Assembly: GCF_004352835.1 (NCBI RefSeq)
Contig: NZ_SJSB01000005.1
Span: forward strand, 150,442-214,441
DNA from: Marinomonas flavescens
Lineage (GTDB): Bacteria; Pseudomonadota; Gammaproteobacteria; Pseudomonadales; Marinomonadaceae
Length of the DNA: 64,000 nucleotides
Direction: 5' to 3'
The notes below the pieces were generated by a model. That model was not told the origin of the DNA, searched no databases, and saw only the letters and a program-made list of their open reading frames with translations. Positions 1-9,053 of this stretch are shown piece by piece. Positions within the stretch are counted from its first letter, which is position 1. Each line of letters begins with the position of its first letter. The position numbers and the translations under genes are program-made.

Positions 1-1
1 A

Positions 2-256
2 ACAACTTGGCTGGTGTGTGGCATCGAAGCACATATATGCGTCTATCAAACCGCCAGCGGATTGTTGGATCGTGGCTACGATGTGCACTTGGTCAGCGAC
101 TGTGTTTCTTCTCGAACGCAGACCAATAAGCAACTTGGGATAACCGCACTGATGAATAAAGGCGTGACAATCACAGGCTTAGAAATGTGTCTGTACGAGC
201 TTGTAAAAGACTGCAGAGCGCCAGAGTTTCGTCCTATTCTCAACTTAATTCGCTAG
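2..256 (+). CDS. Isochorismatase-family cysteine hydrolase, C-terminal part (gene runs off left edge)
   Basis: The reading frame is open from base 2 and lacks a start, so only the last ~84 residues are in the window. It begins TTWLVCGIEAHICVYQTA, the signature of isochorismatase-like cysteine hydrolases (YcaC/nicotinamidase fold): the hydrophobic strand, the cis-peptide step before GIE, and the catalytic Cys of the HICV segment. The following LLDRGYDVHLVSDCVSSR strand-helix unit is also typical. The substrate cannot be told, because the Asp and Lys of the catalytic triad lie outside the window. It is convergent with the RhtA-like gene. Confidence 0.85.
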   Translation, partial: TTWLVCGIEAHICVYQTASGLLDRGYDVHLVSDCVSSRTQTNKQLGITALMNKGVTITGLEMCLYELVKDCRAPEFRPILNLIR

Positions 257-288
257 AGCTTAACGGCGTAATTACTAAAAGCAGTGTC

Positions 289-1125
289 TTATGCTTTTTT
301 AGTAAAGCTTGCTCCAATACACGCTAGGCTGATAGCGGCAATGCCAAACCACTGCAATGTGCTTAGTTGCTCATCAAGAATGATGGCGCCAGCAATGGCG
401 CTGACAGCAGGAGAGGCGCTCATTAGAATCCCAAAAATGCTTCTTGGAAGCCGTTTTAGTGCATACATATCGAGTAAGAAAGGTACGGCGCTGGATAGCA
501 AGGCGATGATTAAGCCAAGCATGAGGATATGAGGAGTAAAGAGTGAAGCCCCCGCTTGAACTGTGCCAATAGGCACCATGAAGAGTGCGGCGATGAACAT
601 ACCTGTCGCCACCCCTTTACTGCCAAGTTGTGAGACTGTGCTTGCCGTTTTGATGTATAAACCCCAGCAAATAGCGGCTAATACAGCGTAAATAACACCG
701 GTTAGACTTAACGCGGTATCAGCTTGATTAAAGGGCAGCAACAGCACACCAATTAATGCGCAGAGTACCCAGATAATGTCCGTTCTACGCTTAGTTGACA
801 GTAATGAAATGCCGAGTGGTCCCAGCACTTCAATGGAAATGGCGATACCGACGGGGATGTGCAGAAAGGCTCGGTAAATTAACAGGTTCATGAGCCCAAT
901 CATGGCACCGTAGATAAAAATACTCGGCCAGTAAGTCGCTTGAAATTTTGCAGTCCATGGACGAAATACAATCGCTAGAAGTAGCGCGCTGATGCCGATG
1001 CGCAGAGCCGCAACACCATCGGTACCAACAAGAGGAAAAATTGTCTTAGCAAAGGCGGCCCCAATTTGTAAGGACAGTAACGATACAAAGGCGGCAATCA
1101 TAGGGAATTGAGTTGAAGGTATCAT
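289..1125 (-). CDS. EamA/DMT-family exporter, RhtA-like (threonine/homoserine efflux)
   Basis: A 278-residue protein with about ten hydrophobic segments arranged as two EamA repeats, the usual size for a drug/metabolite transporter. The N-terminal part (IGAAFAKTIFPLVGTDGVAALRIG) and the LHIPVGIAISIEVLGPLG segment closely resemble E. coli RhtA, an inner-membrane exporter of threonine and homoserine. I infer amino-acid efflux from that resemblance; other EamA exporters are possible. It ends 33 bases from the convergent hydrolase gene, and its upstream neighbour on the same strand is the homocysteine methyltransferase gene, ~120 bases away. Confidence 0.8.
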   Translation of the reverse strand: MIPSTQFPMIAAFVSLLSLQIGAAFAKTIFPLVGTDGVAALRIGISALLLAIVFRPWTAKFQATYWPSIFIYGAMIGLMNLLIYRAFLHIPVGIAISIEVLGPLGISLLSTKRRTDIIWVLCALIGVLLLPFNQADTALSLTGVIYAVLAAICWGLYIKTASTVSQLGSKGVATGMFIAALFMVPIGTVQAGASLFTPHILMLGLIIALLSSAVPFLLDMYALKRLPRSIFGILMSASPAVSAIAGAIILDEQLSTLQWFGIAAISLACIGASFTKKA

Positions 1126-1243
1126 TGATACTGCTAATCCATAGAGTTATTGAGAACGTATTGTGTCGCCGATAATAACGTCATTGCTGATACTCTGCTA
1201 TCTGGTTATAAACCTAAATTGCGGAGCAAATATCACCATGGTG

Positions 1244-2146
1244 TTACGCTTTTTCGAAGCCGTCTCTCCACTGTACCAGCAGGTCTATATGCTCGGGTCC
1301 AATGCCACAGCACCCGCCGATAATATTGGCGCCAGCGGTATGCCATTTTTTGGCGAATTCTAGATATTGTTCAGGGGATAAATCACGGCAGCCTTGTACG
1401 CTTAGATTGGCTTTGTGATCCGTTGAAATAGGCGTAAAGCTATTAGCAAAAACACCAATGTCGATTTGTTTATGGTGCTTCTCTAATACGTTATTAGTAT
1501 CGCGTATCGCTTGCTCAATGACTTCTGGGATAGAGCAGTTAAAGAATACCCCATCAATGTTTTCTTGAATGATAGCGCCAATGGCTTTTGTGACACTTTC
1601 ACCAGAGCGTAGGGTCGCGGGTTGTTCAATATTATCGTTCAGTGTAAATGCGTAGTAGCAAGGTTTCGTTGACTCTTTAAGCACATTTATCATGACTTGC
1701 GCTTCTTCAATGCTTGAGATGGTTTCAGCAAGCCATAGATCGACATGTTCGTCTTGAGCATTAAACAATGTTTTTAAAATATCAAAAGCGCGGTCTTCTT
1801 CGAACAAGTCAGGACGATAAGAACCAAATGGTGGAGGCAGTGAACCGGCGACCAATATTGTTTGTTGGGCATTGTTTGCCGTGTTTTGAGCAAGGATCGC
1901 GGCTTGCTTAGCTAGCGCCGCACCACGCTCTTGGTAAAGCGCTTCGCCAAGATGAAAGGGTACGCAGGCATAGCTATTTGTTGTGATGATTTCAGCGCCT
2001 GCATCAATAAAACCTTGATGCGCTTGAGTCACATATTGTGGTGCTTCTATTAGTGCTTGTGCACTCCATAAGGGCTGTGAGAACGGTGCACCAAGACGCT
2101 TAAGTTCGCGCCCCATACCGCCATCGAGAATAGTGAGTTTTTTCAT
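1244..2146 (-). CDS. Homocysteine S-methyltransferase family protein (MmuM-like)
   Basis: A 300-residue single-domain TIM-barrel methyltransferase of the BHMT/MmuM/MetH-N family. The N-terminal LDGGMGRELKRLG motif and the zinc-ligand cysteines are intact: C204 in FFNCS and the adjacent pair C279-C280 in GGCCGIGPEHI. Such enzymes move a methyl group from S-methylmethionine, betaine or a similar donor to homocysteine, giving methionine in the cytoplasm. The donor cannot be read from sequence. It lies upstream of the RhtA-like exporter on the same strand. Confidence 0.85.
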   Translation of the reverse strand: MKKLTILDGGMGRELKRLGAPFSQPLWSAQALIEAPQYVTQAHQGFIDAGAEIITTNSYACVPFHLGEALYQERGAALAKQAAILAQNTANNAQQTILVAGSLPPPFGSYRPDLFEEDRAFDILKTLFNAQDEHVDLWLAETISSIEEAQVMINVLKESTKPCYYAFTLNDNIEQPATLRSGESVTKAIGAIIQENIDGVFFNCSIPEVIEQAIRDTNNVLEKHHKQIDIGVFANSFTPISTDHKANLSVQGCRDLSPEQYLEFAKKWHTAGANIIGGCCGIGPEHIDLLVQWRDGFEKA

Positions 2147-2401
2147 TAATTGATTTCTTTATGCCTAAATTAAGAGGTGGCTATTCAAGCATATTTTGTC
2201 GTCAATGATAATGAAACTTCATCGGGATAGGGGTGAGAAATGTTCAACTCTCGCTAGACCTCTAAGGTTAACAGGGAGAGAGGTTTGAAGAAAAAATGAA
2301 GTGACTTGATTCTAAGCACAAAAACTTGCTAATTTGATGCATTCTGATCATTTCATAGGCAGTAGCCTACCGTATAAAAAAGATAACGAAAGGGAAATGT
2401 C

Positions 2402-3256
2402 ATGGCTATTTTAGAGCGAAAATTTACGTGTTTCGAGATTAATATTAAAGATCACATCGCGCATATTCAATTGTCGCGTCCGACCGAAATGAACTCAATG
2501 AATAAGGCATTTTGGAAAGAATTACCGCTGTTAGTTAAGGGGTTGGATTCAGAGTCATTAGCGCGGGTTATTGTGATCTCTTCGACCGGGAAACACTTTA
2601 GTGCTGGGATGGATCTTAGCGTATTTATGAGTGGCGATGCCGTGCCCATGACAGGCGACCCTGGACGAATGGCAGAGAATTTACGTCGTGTGGTGATGCA
2701 GCTACAAGCCAGCTTGTCTTCTCTTGAAGAGTCGCGAATTCCTGTTCTAGTAGCGATTCAGGGCGGCTGCATTGGTGGTGCGTTGGATTTTGTGTGTGCC
2801 GCCGATTGTCGTTACGCCACAGAAGATGCTTTTTTCACCATTAAAGAAACCGAATTAGGTATGACCGCAGACGTCGGTACTTTACAACGTTTTCCGAAAT
2901 TAGTGCCTGCGGGAATAGTACGAGAATTGGCTTACACTGGGCGTAAATTTAGTGCCCAAGAGGCCAAAGACATAGGCTTGCTCAATGCCGTTTTTCCTGA
3001 CCATGAAAGTCTCATATCAGGTGTGTTAGACGTAGCAAAATCCATTGCCAAGAATTCTCCATTGGCGGTAACTGGCTGCAAAGAGATGATTAACTACAGT
3101 CGCGATCACAGTGTGGAAGACAGTTTGAAATACATGGCGACTTGGCAAGCAGGGATGTTTAGGCCGAATGATATGATGAAAAGCTTTGCCGCAAAAACAC
3201 AAAAAAAAGAAGCAACTTTTGATGAGGTTTGGCCGAAGAAGCCTTTGTTTGAGTAA
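2402..3256 (+). CDS. Crotonase-fold enzyme, delta(3,5)-delta(2,4)-dienoyl-CoA isomerase type
   Basis: A 284-residue enoyl-CoA hydratase/isomerase superfamily protein. The oxyanion-hole segments are HFSAGMDL (residues 65-72) and GGCIGGALD (121-129). Three acidic residues match the catalytic triad of mammalian ECH1 dienoyl-CoA isomerase in identity and spacing: D129, E149 and D157 (20 and 8 residues apart), within ALDF, TIKET and TADVGTLQR. This points to isomerisation of 3,5-dienoyl-CoA intermediates from odd-position unsaturated fatty acids. A gap-free match to ECH1 across residues 129-170 makes a simple hydratase less likely. It is a single gene with a weak ribosome site AAAGGGAA before ATG. 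Confidence 0.85.
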   Translation: MAILERKFTCFEINIKDHIAHIQLSRPTEMNSMNKAFWKELPLLVKGLDSESLARVIVISSTGKHFSAGMDLSVFMSGDAVPMTGDPGRMAENLRRVVMQLQASLSSLEESRIPVLVAIQGGCIGGALDFVCAADCRYATEDAFFTIKETELGMTADVGTLQRFPKLVPAGIVRELAYTGRKFSAQEAKDIGLLNAVFPDHESLISGVLDVAKSIAKNSPLAVTGCKEMINYSRDHSVEDSLKYMATWQAGMFRPNDMMKSFAAKTQKKEATFDEVWPKKPLFE

Positions 3257-3295
3257 TCGCCAAGGCACCTTATTTGGATTGTTTGTACTGGTATT

Positions 3296-4192
3296 TCAAT
3301 CTTCCAGAAGTGCCAGCCGATCTTGGCAACGAAAGTGCCTAACCTGCTGAGTGATGGGGTCAATAAATTGAATCTCTTTGGCGAGTAACTGCAATGGCGT
3401 AGCGTAGTTGTCGGTACTGAGCGGCTCTAAAACGGGGTAGTATTTGTCATGCAGAATCGGCCAGCCCAGTGTCTGCATATGAAGGCGCAGCTGGTGGGTT
3501 CGACCGGTAACAGGGGTAAGTTCAAACAAGGCTTGTTGGGCGCTTTGTTGTACGCAGCGAATGACTGAGTGGCTGTTGGCGTTACCCTCAACCACCTGCA
3601 TGCGAAAGCGTGGCTCGCTGGGTACGATACGATTCTTTACCTCCCATTCTTGTCCTACTAGATTGTCACTGTTGCTCACGTTTGCAATGGCTTGATAGGT
3701 TTTGTGTACTTGTCGTGTTTTAAACAACTCATGATATGGATGTCGAGTGTTTGGGTTAATCGAAAAAATCACTAAGCCCGCGGTGACTCTATCCAACCGA
3801 TGCAGAGCTTGTAAGCTATCTAAACCTGTGCGGCGTCGTAGGCGGGTCTGCAAGCACTCATTAACAAACTGGCCGCCTGGTGTCACGGCTAAAAAGTGGG
3901 GTTTGTAAGCCACTAAAAGGTGCTCATCCTGAAACACAATAGTGTCTTGAAAAGGGATTTGAGGCTCGTTGTCGACTTCTCGGTAATAATACACTCTTTG
4001 CTGTGTCTCGAATGGCGTGTGCGCATGAATCAAGGTGCCGTCATGCCAATGTACCTTGCCTGCAGTCATCCGCTGTCGCCAAATTTGCGCGTCCACATAG
4101 GGGAATTTAATGATCAGGTAATCCAGCACAGTGACGACGCCGGGATTGCTCTGAGGTAAACTCAGTTTTGAAGGGTATTCAGAGATTGCCAT
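3296..4192 (-). CDS. RluA-family pseudouridine synthase
   Basis: A cytoplasmic enzyme converting uridine to pseudouridine in RNA. The catalytic motif HRLDRVTAGLVIF (catalytic Asp in HRLDR) and the later GRTHQLRLHMQTLGWPILHD motif are both present, typical of the RluA family. It also has the HEPG-like FLAVTPGGQ strand. No S4 domain is evident, which fits the short RluA/TruC type; the RNA target cannot be assigned. I chose the ATG at 4192 (MAISEYPSK) over an in-frame GTG at 4219; an AAGGT element lies upstream of the ATG. It is divergent from the exonuclease gene. Confidence 0.85.
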   Translation of the reverse strand: MAISEYPSKLSLPQSNPGVVTVLDYLIIKFPYVDAQIWRQRMTAGKVHWHDGTLIHAHTPFETQQRVYYYREVDNEPQIPFQDTIVFQDEHLLVAYKPHFLAVTPGGQFVNECLQTRLRRRTGLDSLQALHRLDRVTAGLVIFSINPNTRHPYHELFKTRQVHKTYQAIANVSNSDNLVGQEWEVKNRIVPSEPRFRMQVVEGNANSHSVIRCVQQSAQQALFELTPVTGRTHQLRLHMQTLGWPILHDKYYPVLEPLSTDNYATPLQLLAKEIQFIDPITQQVRHFRCQDRLALLED

Positions 4193-4343
4193 ACGTGGCC
4201 AGACCTTAAACAGCAGCACAGATAAGCGGATGACTATAGCATGAGCGCAGGTCGATGACGGTTTTATCCGCCTATTGAGGCGGTTTTATGGTTGAATAGA
4301 GATCTAAGAAAGCAACCTAAGAAAACAAGCCAAGAGAGCCATT

Positions 4344-4925
4344 ATGGAGCGTCCTACTAAGGAGCAAATCAAAGCATTGCCGTTTTATATGGGTCTTGAT
4401 TTGCCGGATATTAAAATCATTGAAAGCGAAGAAGACGCCAAGCAAGCCGTGAGCGCTTTAGAAAACGAGCCTTGTCTTGGCTTTGACACAGAAACCAAGC
4501 CAACTTTTCGTAAGGGTGAAGAGAGTCCGGCACCTGCGTTAATCCAATTGGCAACCGAATCTACGGGCTACCTTTTTCCGACTCGCTTTTCGTTTGCTGT
4601 AGAGGCGGCACGAGTATTGTTAACGAATGAGCGTATTCAAAAAGTCGGCTTTGGCATTAAAGATGACAATAAAGCGCTGCGTAATAAGCTCGATATAGAG
4701 ATTGCCAATACTCAAGACTTGTCCGTTGTGTTGAAAAACAAAGTGGGGGAGAAAAACACCATAGGTGCCCGTGCAGCCGTGGCTATGGTGTTGAATCTTT
4801 GTCTTAGGAAAGGCGCGCAGATTTCAAATTGGGGCGCTTACCCATTGAAGAAAAGTCAGGTGTTGTACGCGGCCAATGACGCGCATTCTGCTATTTGCGT
4901 GGCAAAGGCCTTGCGTAAGAAATAA
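4344..4925 (+). CDS. RNase D/WRN-type 3'-5' exonuclease domain protein
   Basis: A 193-residue protein made almost entirely of one DEDD-type 3'-5' exonuclease domain. The ExoI motif is LGFDTETKPTF, followed by PALIQLATESTGYLFP. ExoII is seen around VGFGIKDDNKAL, and ExoIII as YAANDAHSAICV near the C-terminus, with Y and D in the expected DEDDy spacing. There is no HRDC domain, so it is not full-length RNase D; it matches the stand-alone 3'-5' exonuclease proteins of gammaproteobacteria. Role in nucleic acid turnover is inferred from the family. Confidence 0.85.
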   Translation: MERPTKEQIKALPFYMGLDLPDIKIIESEEDAKQAVSALENEPCLGFDTETKPTFRKGEESPAPALIQLATESTGYLFPTRFSFAVEAARVLLTNERIQKVGFGIKDDNKALRNKLDIEIANTQDLSVVLKNKVGEKNTIGARAAVAMVLNLCLRKGAQISNWGAYPLKKSQVLYAANDAHSAICVAKALRKK

Positions 4926-4948
4926 TTGGCCGGTATTAAGACCCGAAT

Positions 4949-4980
4949 CCTAGTCCGAAGCGCCAAGACTAGGTTGTTTC
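4949..4980 (+). terminator. Probable intrinsic terminator after the exonuclease gene
   Basis: A 7-bp perfect stem (CCTAGTC at 4949-4955 with GACTAGG at 4967-4973) and an 11-base loop, followed by the T-rich TTGTTTCTTT. It lies 24 bases beyond the exonuclease stop codon and overlaps the end of the convergent dsdA gene. Confidence 0.55.
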
Positions 4981-6339
4981 TTTCCTCTTCTCTGTTTCTT
5001 TGCTCTTCTCATGCTGGGCTCTTGCTAAATACGCGGCCATTTCTTCTGTTGGTACCATGCCACCGCCAGTGGCCCAGACGAGGTGTGTCGCGTGACGCAT
5101 TTTGTCGTCATCCAGTGCTAAACGATGGCGGTATTCGGGGTTGTTGGAGACGAGAATAGGGCCGATTAAACCGGCTAATGCCGACGGCTCTAGTTGAATA
5201 TTCTCCAGCTCGTTCATATCACCCAAATGACGATACATGCGTTCATCTGAGAGCGTGTAGTAGCCATCCAATAAGCGCTCCATTGCGCGCCCGACAAATC
5301 CAGAAGCTCGCCCTACGGCTAAGCCATCTGCGGCTGTGATGTTATCGATGCCAAGGTCTTGAACTGAAATGGCATCGTGCAGTCCAGTGTGCACGCCAAG
5401 TAACATACAAGGGGAGTGCGTTGGCTCAGCAAAAATACAATGGACATGGTCGCCAAAGGCCATTTTAAGCCCAAATGCCACCCCACCAGGGCCTCCGCCA
5501 ACGCCACAAGGCAAATACACAAACAGAGGGTGATCTACATCAACAAGGATGTTTTGTTGCTCAAATTGCGCTTTCAGGCGTTCTCCGGCGACCGCATAGC
5601 CAAGAAACAAGGTGTGTGAGTTTTCGTCATCGATGAAGAAGCAGTTTGGGTTGTTTTCTGCCTCTTTGCGGCCCTGTTCTACGGCCACGCCATAATCCTG
5701 ATCGTATTCGACAACGGTCACACCGTGAGCGCGCAAGGTGTCTTTTTTCCATTGGCGCGCGTCTGCCGACATATGAACCGCAACCGAAAAGCCCAATTTG
5801 GCGCTCATAATACCGATCGACATACCTAGATTGCCTGTCGATCCTACGGCAATGCTATGTTGTTTGAAGAAACGTTGAAATTCATCAGAGGTCAGTTTGC
5901 TGTAATCGTCATCAATACTCAGCAAGCCTGCATGTATAGCAAGTTTCTCAGCATGGGTTAATACTTCGTAGATGCCACCGCGGGCTTTGATTGAGCCAGA
6001 AATAGGCAGATGACTGTCTTTTTTTAACAGTAACGATCCCGTGATTTGAGTATTGTATGTCTTTTCTAGTTCGGCCTTTATGGCCGAAATTTCGACCAGT
6101 TCAGATTCAATGATGCCACCGTTGGCGGCGGTTTCTGGAAATACTTGCGCCAAATAAGGGGCGAATCGAGTCAGTTTGTCGCTGGCGTCTTGGATGTCTT
6201 GAGCGCTTAGGCCCACATAAGGCAAGGCGTCTTTGAGGCCGGTGATGTTGGGGTTAAACCAGCTGGTTTCTTCTAAGGCGATCAGTTGTTTGAGTAGCGG
6301 AAATTTCCGCAGTAATGACGTTGTGTCTAAGGTATTCAT
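4969..6339 (-). CDS. dsdA: D-serine ammonia-lyase (D-serine dehydratase)
   Basis: A PLP-dependent fold-type II enzyme that deaminates D-serine to pyruvate and ammonia. The protein has 456 residues, about the usual length (E. coli DsdA is ~440). The PLP lysine is K118 in SGSIKARGG, at the same position as in E. coli DsdA. The glycine-rich phosphate-binding loop [11 protein letters not shown] and the [16 protein letters not shown] segment are intact. No dsdC regulator or dsdX transporter is adjacent, so it stands alone between convergent and co-directional genes. The C-terminus carries a charged extension ([13 protein letters not shown]). Confidence 0.93.
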   Translation of the reverse strand: MNTLDTTSLLRKFPLLKQLIALEETSWFNPNITGLKDALPYVGLSAQDIQDASDKLTRFAPYLAQVFPETAANGGIIESELVEISAIKAELEKTYNTQITGSLLLKKDSHLPISGSIKARGGIYEVLTHAEKLAIHAGLLSIDDDYSKLTSDEFQRFFKQHSIAVGSTGNLGMSIGIMSAKLGFSVAVHMSADARQWKKDTLRAHGVTVVEYDQDYGVAVEQGRKEAENNPNCFFIDDENSHTLFLGYAVAGERLKAQFEQQNILVDVDHPLFVYLPCGVGGGPGGVAFGLKMAFGDHVHCIFAEPTHSPCMLLGVHTGLHDAISVQDLGIDNITAADGLAVGRASGFVGRAMERLLDGYYTLSDERMYRHLGDMNELENIQLEPSALAGLIGPILVSNNPEYRHRLALDDDKMRHATHLVWATGGGMVPTEEMAAYLARAQHEKSKETEKRKETT

Positions 6340-6372
6340 AGCAAAGGCCTAGCTGGAAAAAATAGAGAAATA

Positions 6373-6404
6373 ACGCCCCTTTTATAAGCCATAAGAAGGG
6401 GCGT
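6373..6404 (-). terminator. Possible terminator between the dGTPase gene and dsdA
   Basis: Inverted repeat ACGCCCCTT / AAGGGGCGT around a short loop, between two minus-strand genes. Read on the minus strand it is followed by a weakly T-rich stretch (TATTTCT), so termination is plausible but not strong. Confidence 0.4.
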
Positions 6405-6436
6405 CTATTGGTAATATGCGATGCTATCTGGTGATA

Positions 6437-7789
6437 TCACATGGGTTCGAAGACCGAACCTAAGCTAGGTACAAATAGCTTGTTGTACATACGACTGGCG
6501 TAGTCGTCCGTCATGGACGCCATGTAATCACAAAGAATACGCAAACCATCGTGGCCGTCATCGACGCTCTTTTGCCATTCAGTGGCGATTTCTCTCGGCA
6601 GCAGTCGGCTTGGGTCGGCGGCCAGCGCTTCAAACATTTCCAAGAGCATTTGTTGGCCTTTATAGACCAGCATTTGCACTTCTGGACGCTGAATAATGTG
6701 TTGCATTTCAAAATTTTTCAGTAAGGAGAGCGCTTGTCGTTGGCCTTCTGGAAGCGTCACTTGAAAACGCAGTAAAGGGTGTTCAAAGGCGCTATTTTCA
6801 ACCACCTGACAAGAGGTAATAAACCAACTAACAAGGCTACCAATGGCTTCTTTTCGCAAATGACTTTGACGGCTAAACAGCTGTGTTTTGATGTCGCCAA
6901 GGTGCTTATCTAAAAATGGCGCAGCGAGGCTGGCGAGCTTAGGTTCTAGGTGCTCTGACCACATCTCTTTGGTGACCATGCCTAACACAATGGCGTCTTC
7001 TAGATCGTGTACGCCATAGGCGATGTCGTCGGCCAGATCCATGATGCTGGTATCGAAGCTGGAGTGGCTTGATTTCGCATGGCTGTCAGGCGTCTGGCGC
7101 GTGGAGTGTTGCAAGGCGAGTTTATCCGCGTCGCTAAAGGGCGCCATAATCCAAGTCAGCAGATCTTGTTCTTCTTGATAGACACATTTTGGTGGAGCCC
7201 AGTGGCTGGCTTTAAATTGTCTAAAACGATCTGGCTTTTGCGGGTAACTTCCCACCACAGTGTTGTGCAACACTGGGTATTTGAGAATGCCTAACAGGGT
7301 TCGGCGGGTCACATCCATGCCAAAAGTAGGTGAGTAAGAGCCGCGTTTTCCCAAGATGCGCAACGACTGAGCATTGCCTTCAAAGCCACCATTGTTGTTC
7401 ATCATGTAGTTCAGCGCCACTTCGCCGCCGTGGCCAAAAGGTGGATGGCCAATGTCATGACTTAGACAAACGGTTTCGATCAACGCGGGCTCGGCGAGCC
7501 ACTTTTGAAAAGGCGCATCCGCTGGGGCACTGTGTTTTAACTGATGTACCAGACCATTACCGATTTGTGCCACTTCTAGCGAATGGGTCAGACGCGTGCG
7601 GCTGTAATCGTTTTGGCGAATGGCCAGTATTTGAGTTTTAGACTGCAAGCGACGAAACGCCGCGCTATGAATAATACGCGCCCGATCCCGTTGGTAAGGA
7701 GTGCGGTAGTCATTTTCACGAGGTTGTTTATAGCCGGATTGCCTCTCGTGCCAAGGCAACATCTCATCTTGCTCTATTGTCATGCTCAT
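6437..7789 (-). CDS. dGTPase-like HD-domain triphosphohydrolase
   Basis: A 450-residue HD-superfamily dNTP triphosphohydrolase that would cleave dGTP (or other dNTPs) to the nucleoside and tripolyphosphate. Metal-binding histidines are seen in RLTHSLEVAQIGN and SHDIGHPPFGHGGE, and the later Asp in MDLADDIAYGVHDLEDAI. The N-terminal DYRTPYQRDRARIIHSAAFRRLQSKTQ is characteristic of the family. It is shorter than E. coli Dgt (505 residues) and better described as a dgt-like protein. It is divergent from a small LysR-type HTH gene. Confidence 0.88.
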   Translation of the reverse strand: MSMTIEQDEMLPWHERQSGYKQPRENDYRTPYQRDRARIIHSAAFRRLQSKTQILAIRQNDYSRTRLTHSLEVAQIGNGLVHQLKHSAPADAPFQKWLAEPALIETVCLSHDIGHPPFGHGGEVALNYMMNNNGGFEGNAQSLRILGKRGSYSPTFGMDVTRRTLLGILKYPVLHNTVVGSYPQKPDRFRQFKASHWAPPKCVYQEEQDLLTWIMAPFSDADKLALQHSTRQTPDSHAKSSHSSFDTSIMDLADDIAYGVHDLEDAIVLGMVTKEMWSEHLEPKLASLAAPFLDKHLGDIKTQLFSRQSHLRKEAIGSLVSWFITSCQVVENSAFEHPLLRFQVTLPEGQRQALSLLKNFEMQHIIQRPEVQMLVYKGQQMLLEMFEALAADPSRLLPREIATEWQKSVDDGHDGLRILCDYMASMTDDYASRMYNKLFVPSLGSVFEPM

Positions 7790-7894
7790 ACTCTACGTAT
7801 GTAAGGAATTATCAGTCTTTCATTAAAACACGACTTAGGTCAATGTGCCCGTGAAAAGGCTTCGTCATAATGCATCCAATTATAAGGAATCGTT

Positions 7895-8185
7895 ATGTTA
7901 AATACTCATCATCTAGTTACGTTTAAAACATTGGTGAAAACGGGCAATTTCACGCAAACCGCTCAGCAGTTAGGACTGACTCAGCCAGCGGTGAGCCAGC
8001 ACATTAAAAAGTTAGAGCAAGGCTTAGGCGCGACCTTGGTTATTCGTCATGGTCGAACGACTGAGCTAACCCATGCGGGTGAGGTGCTGTTTAAGCACAT
8101 TCTAAATTTGGAAGTGTGTTACGAGCGTTTTATGGAAAAGTGGCAGCAAGAAGTGGTTCAGGAGAGAGATCAACAGGCGGTTTAG
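7895..8185 (+). CDS. HTH-only LysR-type protein (lacks the effector domain)
   Basis: Only 96 residues. Residues 1-65 are a complete LysR winged-helix DNA-binding domain (TAQQLGLTQPAVSQHIKKLEQ, then LVIRHGRTTELTHAGEVLF), followed by the first part of the linker helix. The protein ends with KWQQEVVQERDQQAV, where a normal LysR regulator (~300 residues) would continue into a substrate-binding domain. No remnant of that domain follows: the convergent cysH gene starts 38 bases after the stop. It may be a real stand-alone DNA-binding dimer or a truncated gene. A TAAGGA ribosome site precedes the ATG. Confidence 0.75.
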   Translation: MLNTHHLVTFKTLVKTGNFTQTAQQLGLTQPAVSQHIKKLEQGLGATLVIRHGRTTELTHAGEVLFKHILNLEVCYERFMEKWQQEVVQERDQQAV

Positions 8186-8223
8186 TCCAGCCTGTTGATT
8201 TTATCAGCTGCGGGTTTTACCGT

Positions 8224-8958
8224 TTATTGTTGCGCAGTAGGAATCAGGTTGCCAATGTGCAGACCGCATTCTTTGTTCTCAGATTCTTCCCACCACCAGC
8301 GACCTTCACGCTCATGCTGATTAGGCAATACAGCACGAGTACAAGGCTCACAGCCAATACTAGTAAAGCCTTTGGCATGCAATTCATTGTATGGCACATC
8401 AAACATCTTAATGTAGTTCCAGACATCTTCAGAAGACCAGTTAGCCAGTGGGTTAAATTTAAAAAGTGGTTTCTCTTCTGAGCTAAATGCTGAGTCGAGT
8501 TCAGCAAACGCCAACACATTTCGAGTGCCTGGGCTTTGGTCTTTACGCTGACCGGTAATCCATGCATCTAGAGTGGCTAATTTGCGTTTTAGCGGTTGAA
8601 CTTTACGAATGCCACAGCACTCTTTATGGCCGTCTTCAAAAAAGCTAAATAAGCCTTTTTCACGGGTGAAGTTTTCTAGCACTTCACTATTTGGTGAGAG
8701 AATATCGATTTCAATTTGGTAGTGCTTGCGAACTTGTTCAATGAAACGGTACGTTTCGGCGTGCAAACGACCAGTGTCCAGAGAGAAAACTTTTACATTT
8801 TTATTGGCTTTTACCGCCATATCGATCAATACAACATCTTCTGCACCACTGAATGAAATGGCGATGTTGTCGAATTCTTTCATGGCGTTATGAATAATTT
8901 TTTGTGCTTCGTCTTCAACGTTATTAGCAACGAAAGACGTTAAGTCGAAAGTAGACAT
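8224..8958 (-). CDS. cysH: Adenylyl-sulfate reductase, [4Fe-4S] type (thioredoxin-dependent)
   Basis: Reduces activated sulfate to sulfite in cysteine synthesis. Numbered from the ATG at 8958 (an in-frame GTG lies 15 bases upstream), the protein has 244 residues. The iron-sulfur cysteines are C114-C115 (KECCGIRK) and C203/C206 (GCEPCTR); the catalytic cysteine is C231 in KECGLH near the C-terminus. The two cysteine pairs are known to mark the APS-reducing bacterial type rather than the E. coli PAPS-reducing type, which lacks them. The PP-loop [10 protein letters not shown] is intact. No other cys gene is next to it. Confidence 0.92.
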   Translation of the reverse strand: MSTFDLTSFVANNVEDEAQKIIHNAMKEFDNIAISFSGAEDVVLIDMAVKANKNVKVFSLDTGRLHAETYRFIEQVRKHYQIEIDILSPNSEVLENFTREKGLFSFFEDGHKECCGIRKVQPLKRKLATLDAWITGQRKDQSPGTRNVLAFAELDSAFSSEEKPLFKFNPLANWSSEDVWNYIKMFDVPYNELHAKGFTSIGCEPCTRAVLPNQHEREGRWWWEESENKECGLHIGNLIPTAQQ

Positions 8959-9053
8959 AGTCTGTTTTACCACTATCTAAATGTATGTTGGCTGTACCAT
9001 AACAATTTGTGCGAACGATGCAAAAGACGAAAGCACACTAACCTTATAATGGC

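Noticed and set aside
2..256. Isochorismatase-like hydrolase as RutB and the flavin-reductase-like protein at 48784-49392 as RutF
   Set aside because: They are ~30 kb and ~6 kb from the pyrimidine locus, not in its operons, and no distinguishing Rut motif was seen.
4268..4283. Small GC hairpin CCGCCT/AGGCGG followed by TTTTA
   Set aside because: It lies between divergent genes upstream of the exonuclease start, where a terminator would be out of place, and the stem is only six pairs.
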